From assembly GCA_001797695.1 (NCBI GenBank), contig MGQD01000194.1:1-7253 (forward strand): a stretch of 7,253 nucleotides of DNA, in the 5' to 3' direction. Of this stretch, positions 1 through 5,181 are shown one piece after another (positions within the stretch are counted from its first letter, which is position 1; each line of letters begins with the position of its first letter). The DNA is from Deltaproteobacteria bacterium RBG_13_49_15 (GTDB lineage Bacteria; Desulfobacterota; Desulfobacteria; Desulfobacterales; UBA2156). The notes beneath the pieces are model-generated. The model saw only the letters and a program-made list of their open reading frames with translations, did no database searches and was not told where the DNA came from. The translations under genes and the position numbers were made by a program.

Positions 1-1678
1 GCGTAAATTCAATAGCGTTTGAAAGCAGATTTAAAATGACTTCTTTTATTTTTTCCGAATCCATCCATGCCTTTTCAACATCAGGATCCAACCGGGTTAC
101 GACATCGATCTGCTTGGATTTGGTCTGGGGGGACACCAACATGACCATTTTTTCGATCACCGTATGAAGTTGCTCCATTTCGAAGTGGCTTTCCCTTGTT
201 TTACTTAAATCCAGCAACTCGGTAATCAGGTTGTTGACACGATAGGTTTCCTCCAACGCAATTTTGTAAAATTCGTTGCGGAATTCCTCATCATCATATT
301 TTTTCGGAAGCATCTGCAGAAAAGTGCCTATTGCCGTGAGCGGATTCTTGATCTCATGTGCCAGTCTTGCCGCAAGGTTTCCTAAAAAGGAGAGTTTTTC
401 CGCTCTCCCGAGCAACGCTCTGGATTGTTTTAATTCCTCCATCCGGTCATGGAGCCTTTGGTAAAGCCTTGCATTCTGTATGGCAATGGCGATTTGGGGT
501 GCAAAAATCTCCAATGTTTCCCGGGTTTCCTGAGGTACACCCTTATCTCCGACAGCATCGGTTGCAATCACCCCGATAACCTTTGAGCGAGTGATCAGTG
601 GAGCCACGTAAACCGACGTGGGGTTGGTGCTTGCCAGAAGAATGTTTTCTTTTCTGAGGCTTGAACTTTTTACTTCCGGAATGTACTCCGACTGGCCGGT
701 GCTCGTCACCCTTGCCAGTATGTTGCTTAATCGATCCAGGGGAACCTTGTAGTTCTTCACCTCATTCGGCACGTCGCCGCCATAACCCATGCCGTAAATA
801 TATTCAAGGCACTGCTGTTCTTCATTTACAAGCATGATCGTTGCCCGATTGATTTGACACACATTGGCTAATAGGCTCATGATGACCGACAGCAACTGCT
901 CCAAATTCAAGATCGACAAAATGGCTTTCCCTGTCTCCTGGATCGCCAGAAGCTGTTTGATTTTCCGGTTCAATTCAATGTTGAGGCGATTGACTTCTTC
1001 ATATTTCTGCTCGATGATCTCTTTGCTTTCTTCGATCTCCTTAATGGTCTCAACAAGGACCGATTTGCTCTGGAAAAATTTTTTGACAAAGGAAAAAAGA
1101 CTTTTTCGCTCAGGCCATTCCAGATGATATTCACAGAATGGGGCGCCTTCAAAATAGCAGGCGGTTTCTCTCACGTTTGTCGGCTTATCGCCCCACAATA
1201 TCGGTAAAAAGGTATAAATCCCTTTGTTATAGAGGCAAATATCTTTGGTCACCTTCATGGAAGGGTTCCAATGCAGCCGAACCGTCCCCTCATTGCGTCC
1301 GACATTGACGACTTCCACTTCTTTATTTCTGTTCCATTTGGCATTGAGTCGCTGCGCGTTTTTTAAGGCTATTTCATAGGATGCAAAAATCTTGACGATG
1401 AGGCTTTTAAAACCCAGATTGGTCTTTTCAATGGCAAACCTGGCAATATTAAAAGGGGCCATGTCGTCATTCAGAATCGCTTTTGCTCTTTTGTATAATT
1501 CCGCTGCGACGTCGCTCGAAATCCAATTATTGGGATCTTTCAGGAATTTTTCCGGATCAGGAAGGGAATCTATTTCCGGGTGAAGGTCTTTTAACAATAC
1601 GGAGAAGTCGCCGTCATGGTGCGTCTTGATATAATTCAAAATGACGCTTGAGTTGGTGCAATTGACTTCCTTCTCCAT
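1..1678 (-). CDS. Sensor histidine kinase with N-terminal Cys-containing sensor domain, GAF and HisKA/HATPase (3' end cut by window edge)
   Basis: Cytoplasmic two-component sensor kinase. Reading leftward from the ATG at 1678, 559 codons are open to the edge. Residues 1-200 form an N-terminal module ending in a segment with C174 and C182 (CYFEGAPFCEYH), reminiscent of the cysteine-containing C-terminal part of V4R/heme-NO-binding-like sensor domains (tentative). A charged, probably coiled-coil linker follows at 205-240, then a GAF domain at about 240-405, then HisKA with H-box AHEIKNPLTAI and phospho-acceptor H441. The HATPase domain begins with N-box N550-LLSN554; G boxes lie beyond the edge. 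No transmembrane segment is visible, so the sensor is soluble. AGGA lies 8 nt before the start. It follows the acyltransferase gene by 66 nt on the same strand and is probably cotranscribed with it. The H-box is of the NtrB-like class, which suits an NtrC-type regulator such as the one at 3371, but pairing is inference. Confidence 0.93.
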   Translation of the reverse strand, partial: MEKEVNCTNSSVILNYIKTHHDGDFSVLLKDLHPEIDSLPDPEKFLKDPNNWISSDVAAELYKRAKAILNDDMAPFNIARFAIEKTNLGFKSLIVKIFASYEIALKNAQRLNAKWNRNKEVEVVNVGRNEGTVRLHWNPSMKVTKDICLYNKGIYTFLPILWGDKPTNVRETACYFEGAPFCEYHLEWPERKSLFSFVKKFFQSKSVLVETIKEIEESKEIIEQKYEEVNRLNIELNRKIKQLLAIQETGKAILSILNLEQLLSVIMSLLANVCQINRATIMLVNEEQQCLEYIYGMGYGGDVPNEVKNYKVPLDRLSNILARVTSTGQSEYIPEVKSSSLRKENILLASTNPTSVYVAPLITRSKVIGVIATDAVGDKGVPQETRETLEIFAPQIAIAIQNARLYQRLHDRMEELKQSRALLGRAEKLSFLGNLAARLAHEIKNPLTAIGTFLQMLPKKYDDEEFRNEFYKIALEETYRVNNLITELLDLSKTRESHFEMEQLHTVIEKMVMLVSPQTKSKQIDVVTRLDPDVEKAWMDSEKIKEVILNLLSNAIEFT

Positions 1679-1744
1679 TCTGAAATTCCTGCTTTTACTG
1701 ATAATAGCCGGGGTTGAGATGCAGAACGCTTTATAAACGGAGGG

Positions 1745-2713
1745 CTATGTTTTCAAAAAAGAAGAGTTTAAAAGAGGCACAGGCACGAGTTTCTCCTCCG
1801 GGACTTCCAAAGATGGGACGGTTTCCATGTGAAAATATTTTTTCCACTGATACCATTCCTCAGGATAGACGTAAATAAAATGTTCCAATGCTTTTAACAG
1901 CATCTCCCCTTGAGAGGGATTGGCCCGTATTCGATATGATTTCGACATATCATCCACGGATGACAGGATGAATTCATATCCGTGTTCGCTGGACCTGTGC
2001 ATCAATCCGAAGAGTATGGAAGCTTTGGTTCTTTTGGTAAGGATATTCATGGTTTTATCCAACCAAATCCGTTTTCCCAAGAAATACATTTTGTCCTTTC
2101 TGGAGACCCGCCACTCTTCGATTTCATCGCACTGTGTAATAACGATCCGGTTTTCCTTCAGGCTTGAACAGATTTCGCTGATGATGTTTGGGGTAAGGGT
2201 CGGATCGATGATTCGGGTCGAAAACTCAGGCGCCTTTTGCAGAAGCCGTTCGCGCAAATGATTGGTCTTGAATTTGGCGATGATCGACACGGGATAATGA
2301 TTGACGCCTAGATAGCCGGGTATCAACTCAACCCCTCCATAATGTCCCGTTATCAATAACGCGCCTTTACCTTTTAAAAGCTCTTCCTGAATCAAATCAA
2401 GATTCCGGCAGACGACATGGGTTTTAAAAAACGCTCTCAAGGTATCCGAAGTCGAATACGCGTTAAAGAGTTTTTCAAAATAGTGGGATATGATCCCCTT
2501 AAAAACGGCTTTAACGGTTTTCCGTGTTTCCCGATTGCTTTTCCGGTCGGCGAATACCGCTTTAACGGCATTCCGAATGGCTTTTCTTTCTTTGAGTCTA
2601 AAGAAAAAATAGCATCTCCCCAGAACCAAAATATAATAATAGGTAAACTTCCATCCGAGTTTTTTACAGATGTAAAGATTGATTTTCGATTGCAAAAAAG
2701 AGCTTAAACTCAT
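1745..2713 (-). CDS. LpxL/HtrB-like lysophospholipid (lipid A) acyltransferase
   Basis: Predicted inner-membrane acyltransferase of the LpxL/LpxM (Lip_A_acyltrans, LPLAT) family, which in known members transfers an acyl chain from acyl-ACP to a lipid A precursor. From the ATG at 2713 the protein is 322 residues, close to the roughly 300-residue family norm. The N-terminus has an aromatic hydrophobic stretch (YYYILVLGRCYFFF) that probably anchors it. The HX4E catalytic motif is in GHYGGVEL (H124, E129), after the typical KGKGALLITGH strand. QCDEIEEW lies where family members carry a conserved acidic motif, and PEEWYQWKKYF near the C-terminus matches the usual PEQW..HRRF ending. A TTG at 2731 gives a 328-residue version; neither start has a strong ribosome site, and ATG is preferred. 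The exact acceptor (lipid A, ornithine lipid or other) cannot be told. It sits first in a probable operon with the kinase at 1-1678 behind a sigma-54-like promoter. Confidence 0.88.
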   Translation of the reverse strand: MSLSSFLQSKINLYICKKLGWKFTYYYILVLGRCYFFFRLKERKAIRNAVKAVFADRKSNRETRKTVKAVFKGIISHYFEKLFNAYSTSDTLRAFFKTHVVCRNLDLIQEELLKGKGALLITGHYGGVELIPGYLGVNHYPVSIIAKFKTNHLRERLLQKAPEFSTRIIDPTLTPNIISEICSSLKENRIVITQCDEIEEWRVSRKDKMYFLGKRIWLDKTMNILTKRTKASILFGLMHRSSEHGYEFILSSVDDMSKSYRIRANPSQGEMLLKALEHFIYVYPEEWYQWKKYFHMETVPSLEVPEEKLVPVPLLNSSFLKT

Positions 2714-2775
2714 TCCAATGGTATCTTTCAAAAAGATTGGTTGTCAGGGAGTCCGCTAACTTTTTTTAAATTCCT

Positions 2776-2791
2776 TTCAATAATCATGCCA
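2776..2791 (-). promoter_or_regulatory. Sigma-54-like (-24/-12) promoter for acyltransferase-kinase pair
   Basis: On the minus strand the sequence reads TGGCAT-GATTA-TTGAA. Against the sigma-54 consensus TGGCAC-N5-TTGCW it has the invariant -24 GG, correct spacing and the -12 TTG, but A replaces the conserved C of the -12 GC. Transcription would start near 2766, giving a leader of about 53 nt to the ATG at 2713. The -12 mismatch keeps confidence moderate. Palindromes at 3004-3047 would lie about 250-270 bp upstream. Confidence 0.45.
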
Positions 2792-3003
2792 GGAAAACAT
2801 GCGGCGCATCCATCCGGAGAAAAAAGCAAAAAAACAACCTGTCTATCATCAATCCTTCCAAACCCTTGGCCTGTAAGAGTTTATAAGGAATCAGGATATG
2901 GGGTATTTATGGCAAAAGAACGATATAAAATCATATCATACCTATTGAAATAATTAAAGATCTTTTTTGCTTAAACTAAATCCGGGGCTCTTTAATTAGG
3001 AAA

Positions 3004-3024
3004 ATTGCACAACAATCCGTGCAT
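3004..3024. promoter_or_regulatory. Palindromic activator site ATTGCAC-N8-GTGCAT
   Basis: Inverted repeat ATTGCAC (3004-3010) and GTGCAT (3019-3024) with an 8-nt spacer. The same half-sites with the same 8-nt spacing recur at 4806-4827 upstream of a sigma-54 promoter. Such dyads are typical upstream activator sites of NtrC-family proteins; the classical NtrC box is similar (TGCAC-N7-GTGCA) but has one base less between arms. The regulator encoded at 3371 is the natural candidate ligand (inference). Confidence 0.5.
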
Positions 3025-3025
3025 G

Positions 3026-3047
3026 AATGCCTCCCTTTTTGTGCACC
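3026..3047. promoter_or_regulatory. Second, degenerate copy of the activator palindrome
   Basis: Right half GTGCA (3041-3045) is exact and is preceded by TTTTT exactly as in the 4806-4827 site; the left half is TGCCT (3028-3032) against TGCAC, with the same 8-nt spacer. Its centre lies 22 bp from that of the 3004-3024 site, two helical turns, so two dimers could sit on the same face of the DNA. Weak alone, it is supported by the phasing. Confidence 0.35.
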
Positions 3048-3126
3048 AATGTTTTAAATATGGCACTCCAAATTGATCAGATGCCGGAATTACATTACAA
3101 AATTTTCTCGATATTTCTTTTTTATG

Positions 3127-3135
3127 TGATATAAA
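3127..3135 (+). promoter_or_regulatory. Possible extended -10 promoter for the response regulator
   Basis: TGATATAAA fits an extended -10 element (TGn followed by TATAAA) with no clear -35. Start would be near 3142, giving a leader of about 230 nt that contains the hairpins at 3192-3344. This is the best housekeeping-type candidate seen before the regulator, but AT-rich sequence produces such matches by chance. Confidence 0.25.
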
Positions 3136-3191
3136 GTACCTGAAAAATGAAACATGTGACCTATTAGTCGTCAGGCGATGCACAAAGCAGG

Positions 3192-3214
3192 ATAGCTCAT
3201 AAGATACGAGCTAT
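3192..3214. repeat. Small inverted repeat (7-bp stem)
   Basis: ATAGCTC (3192-3198) is the exact reverse complement of GAGCTAT (3208-3214), with a 9-nt loop. The overlapping GATAGCT at 3191-3197 can alternatively pair with AGCTATC at 3282-3288, which would enclose the long hairpin at 3225-3284. The two pairings are mutually exclusive. Confidence 0.55.
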
Positions 3215-3224
3215 TGACCGGTCT

Positions 3225-3284
3225 GCTTCCCTTGACCCGCCTTTTAATAAGCCTTAGGCTTATTAAGGCGGGGTCAAGGGAAGC
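3225..3284. repeat. Long imperfect inverted repeat, 60-nt hairpin
   Basis: The arms 3225-3253 (starts GCTTCCCTTGACCC) and 3257-3284 (ends GGGTCAAGGGAAGC) are reverse complements except for one extra C and two missing T residues on one side; the loop is TTA. No T-run follows, so it does not look like an intrinsic terminator. It could be a palindromic mobile repeat (REP/MITE-like), part of a larger decayed element ending at 3344, or a structured leader of the regulator mRNA. Confidence 0.75.
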
Positions 3285-3300
3285 TATCTAAAATAGACAT

Positions 3301-3344
3301 TTTCCTTGCCGGGAAACCACGCTCTTCAGAGCGTGGAGCTTCAC
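3301..3344 (+). mobile_element. Orphan IS200/IS605-like right-end remnant (two stacked hairpins, AGCTTCAC)
   Basis: Stem TTTCC/GGAAA (3301-3305 and 3312-3316) abuts a perfect 8-bp stem CCACGCTC-TTCA-GAGCGTGG (3317-3336), followed by AGCTTCAC. A hairpin close to the boundary, preceded by a CCGG-containing segment and followed by TTCAC, resembles right ends of IS200/IS605-type elements, where it also forms the 3' part of the TnpB omega RNA. No tnpA or tnpB is present in the window, so this would be a solo end, a non-autonomous derivative or a decayed copy. No left end was identified. The family assignment is from recalled patterns, not a search; a plain leader hairpin is the alternative. Confidence 0.4.
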
Positions 3345-3360
3345 ATACATTACAACGGAT

Positions 3361-3366
3361 AGGATA
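3361..3366 (+). promoter_or_regulatory. Ribosome binding site of the response regulator
   Basis: AGGATA followed by AGGGA sits directly before ATG 3371; the AGGA core has 6 nt to the start. This fixes the start codon, and it lies only 17 nt after the putative mobile-element end at 3344. Confidence 0.7.
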
Positions 3367-3370
3367 GGGA

Positions 3371-4726
3371 ATGGGTTCAAAAAGATCCGAAATGATTCTG
3401 GTGGTTGACGATGAGTTAGGGATCCGGCAATCTTTTAATATGATCCTCAAGGATGATTATAAAATTATTCTGGCCTCAACCGGAAATGAGGCGCTTGAGC
3501 TTTTCAAAGCCAATCCGGTGGACATCGTACTGCTGGACATCCTGCTTCCCGACATGGGTGGTCTTGAGCTTCTTGAAAAATTCAAGGAAACCGACCCTAC
3601 GGTTGAAGTCATCATGGTCACTGCCGTAAAGGAAGTCGCTATCGCAGTAAAGGCCATTAAATCTGGCGCTTATGAATACATTATGAAGCCCTTTACCATC
3701 GACGACATCCTATCTGTTATTCAAAGAGCACTGGAAAAGCGCTCTCTGATTAAAGAAGTCGCCTATCTGCGAAACGAACTGGAAGTCCGTCGTCCATTTG
3801 AGATGATGGTCGGAGAAGATCCTAAAATGAGGGAAATCTTCGATTACATTACCATCATCGCCCAAAGCAGCGGAACCGTCCTGATACAGGGCGAAAGCGG
3901 AACCGGAAAAGAATTGGTCGCCAGGGCCATCCATAACCGCAGCCCTAGAAAAAGCGAACCCTTTATTGTCATGAATTGTGCCGCCATACCAATTACACTA
4001 ATGGAGAGCGAAATCTTCGGGTATAATAAAGGGGCTTTTACCGGGGCGTTTTCCACCCGAATCGGAAAGTTGGAAATGGCCAATAAAGGGACCGTCTTTT
4101 TAGATGATGTTGACTCGATGGATGTCAAAATGCAGGGAAAGCTGCTTCGGATCATTCAGGATAAAGAGTTCGAGCGCCTCGGAAGCAGCAAGGTCCTTAA
4201 AGCAGATGTCCGGTTTATCGCCGCATCCAATAAGGATTTAAAGACTCTGATCGAACAGAGCGAGTTTCGTGAAGACCTCTTTTATCGACTCAATGTTTTC
4301 CCTATCAAGGTGCCTCCTCTGCGAGAACGAAAAAAAGATGTCCCTTTGCTGTTGGAGCATTTCACTGCTCTGTATGCAAAACAGACGGGAAAAGAGAAAA
4401 AACAGTTTTCTGAAGATGCGGTCAGGATGTTGACAGTGGAGTATGAATGGCCTGGAAATGTCAGAGAGCTGCAAAACCTGGTGGAAAGACTGATAACTAT
4501 TACAAAAGATCCGGTTATCCGCTCCAAGGATCTTCCCTCAGTCGGCCCCCGAAAGGCAGAAATCAGGGATATGACGCTAAAGGAAGCGGTCAACACGTTT
4601 GAACGACAATATATCGCCGATGTATTGGAAACCGTGGGCGGGAATAAATCAAAAGCGGCAGAAAAACTCGGTATACACCGAAATACGCTTTTATCCAAAA
4701 CCAACGAACCGGATTCCAATTCATAA
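3371..4726 (+). CDS. NtrC-family sigma-54-dependent response regulator
   Basis: Phosphorylation-controlled transcription activator of sigma-54 RNA polymerase, 451 residues. Receiver domain 8-125: acidic D13/D14, phospho-acceptor D56 (VLLDILLPDMGG), T84 and K106. AAA+ domain about 145-375: Walker A GESGTGKE (174-181), sigma-54-contacting GAFTGA (221-226), Walker B TVFLDDVD with D245/D246, AASN sensor I near 287, FREDLFYR arginine-finger region (299-306) and WPGNVREL sensor II (360-367). The C-terminal Fis-type helix-turn-helix is at about 404-443 (NKSKAAEKLGIHRNTLLSK). Walker B has Asp where most family members have the catalytic Glu. The tail KTNEPDSNS departs from the usual KIKELG-like end but the frame is intact. 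The ATG at 3371 has a good ribosome site. No kinase is in the same operon immediately upstream; sensor kinases lie on both sides. Palindromes at 3004-3047 and 4806-4827 are likely targets (inference). Confidence 0.97.
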   Translation: MGSKRSEMILVVDDELGIRQSFNMILKDDYKIILASTGNEALELFKANPVDIVLLDILLPDMGGLELLEKFKETDPTVEVIMVTAVKEVAIAVKAIKSGAYEYIMKPFTIDDILSVIQRALEKRSLIKEVAYLRNELEVRRPFEMMVGEDPKMREIFDYITIIAQSSGTVLIQGESGTGKELVARAIHNRSPRKSEPFIVMNCAAIPITLMESEIFGYNKGAFTGAFSTRIGKLEMANKGTVFLDDVDSMDVKMQGKLLRIIQDKEFERLGSSKVLKADVRFIAASNKDLKTLIEQSEFREDLFYRLNVFPIKVPPLRERKKDVPLLLEHFTALYAKQTGKEKKQFSEDAVRMLTVEYEWPGNVRELQNLVERLITITKDPVIRSKDLPSVGPRKAEIRDMTLKEAVNTFERQYIADVLETVGGNKSKAAEKLGIHRNTLLSKTNEPDSNS

Positions 4727-4805
4727 TCTAAAAACGCAAAAAGATGCGATAAAAAGCCGGCTGCTTCAACCTCCCTTCCCGTTCGCCCAAAGTCAATCCG
4801 GTTTA

Positions 4806-4827
4806 ATTGCACATATTTTTGTGCAAT
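4806..4827. promoter_or_regulatory. Palindromic upstream activator site ATTGCAC-N8-GTGCAAT
   Basis: Perfect dyad: ATTGCACA (4806-4813) and TGTGCAAT (4820-4827). Its centre lies about 83 bp upstream of the -24 GG and about 107 bp upstream of the expected start of the sigma-54 promoter at 4898, a normal distance for a looping NtrC-type activator. The half-sites and 8-nt spacing match 3004-3024. No T-run follows the hairpin, which argues against a terminator. Confidence 0.6.
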
Positions 4828-4897
4828 ATCTTGCTCACCTTGGGCAGTTGAATGGGCCCCCCTACTATTTTCCTGAGTAAGATCAATATAATAAAAA

Positions 4898-4913
4898 TGG
4901 CATAACTATTGCT
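4898..4913 (+). promoter_or_regulatory. Sigma-54 (-24/-12) promoter for the downstream kinase
   Basis: TGGCAT-AACTA-TTGCT fits the sigma-54 consensus TGGCAC-N5-TTGCW at all positions but one (T for C at the end of the -24 box), with invariant GG (4899-4900) and GC (4911-4912) at the right spacing. Start expected near 4924, leaving a leader of about 186 nt before ATG 5110. Confidence 0.7.
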
Positions 4914-5181
4914 AACCTTTTAATGATGACGTCCGTGGCGCCAATTTCATGATTGCGGGATTGGCTTGACTTGCGCTGCAATGGATGCCGGGGGATCCCA
5001 TATGTTTCTTTTTTGCCTCCGGATCGGCAGCTTTGACAGAAATGATGTGCGATGAACCTAAATCATTGTTGGCATTTAACCACTTAGGAAAATCAAAGAT
5101 TCCATTTACATGAAATCCTTTGTCGCCGAAAAACCGAATCGCCGTTGCGAGCGACTCCGCTACAAGCTCCTCATGATCGAA
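4912..5181 (-). pseudogene. Possible remnant of an unidentified gene (open frame without start)
   Basis: Minus-strand frame of 89 sense codons from after a TGA (5182-5184) to a TAG (4912-4914). Its translation looks protein-like, with no runs or bias (segments FFGDKGFHVNGIFDFPKWL and HIISVKAADPEAKKKHMGSP), and roughly 60% of codons begin with a purine, about half of those with G. There is no ATG, GTG or TTG near its beginning, it overlaps the first 24 codons of the kinase, and its stop falls in the -12 element of the sigma-54 promoter. I do not recognise the family. It may be a gene remnant or chance. Confidence 0.22.

Larger units (their letters stand above)
2714..3370. other. Divergent intergenic region between acyltransferase and response regulator
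   Basis: About 650 nt without a convincing gene. The open frames here (for example 2741-2953 plus, 2992-3183 minus) have no recognisable domain and no good ribosome site. What it does hold is listed separately: a sigma-54-like promoter facing left, two TGCAC-N8-GTGCA-type sites, a weak extended -10 element facing right, three hairpins and an IS200/IS605-like end. The stretch 2800-3000 is AT-rich and I see nothing definite in it. Confidence 0.7.
4727..5109. other. Regulatory gap between response regulator and downstream kinase
   Basis: 383 nt with no complete gene. It holds the palindrome at 4806-4827, the sigma-54 promoter at 4898-4913 and a start-less antisense open stretch at 4912-5181. 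No convincing intrinsic terminator follows the regulator stop codon, so read-through into the kinase is possible alongside the internal promoter. Confidence 0.7.

Noticed and set aside
2741..2953. 70-residue plus-strand open frame in the divergent gap
   Set aside because: No recognisable domain, no good ribosome site, and it runs over the leftward sigma-54-like promoter; composition looks non-coding.
3061..3076. TGGCAC-N5-ATTGA, possible rightward sigma-54 promoter for the regulator
   Set aside because: The -24 box is perfect but the -12 TTG is shifted by one base and lacks the C; sigma-54 spacing is strict, and the palindromes at 3004-3047 would be too close upstream.
2992..3183. 63-residue minus-strand open frame in the divergent gap
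   Set aside because: It crosses the paired palindromes and has no domain or ribosome site; most likely chance.
3317..3336. 8-bp GC-rich hairpin as an intrinsic terminator
   Set aside because: It is followed by AGCTTCAC and no T-run, and sits just upstream of the regulator's ribosome site rather than after a gene.
4726..4738. Frameshift at the C-terminus of the response regulator
   Set aside because: The last residues (SKTNEPDSNS) differ from the usual SKIKELG-like ending, but single C/T substitutions explain this and no other frame restores a better end.
4733..4752. Small CGCA/TGCG stem after the regulator stop as terminator
   Set aside because: Only a 4-bp stem, with A-rich rather than T-rich sequence following on the plus strand; too weak.
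4282..4812. 176-residue minus-strand open frame
   Set aside because: It lies antisense to the AAA+ and helix-turn-helix parts of the well-supported response regulator and its Ser/Phe-rich translation matches no domain; it is a shadow frame.
4962..4977. TGGCTT-N5-GCGCT, second sigma-54-like element before the right kinase
   Set aside because: GG and GC are correctly spaced but the -12 TT and part of the -24 box are missing; the element at 4898 is far better.
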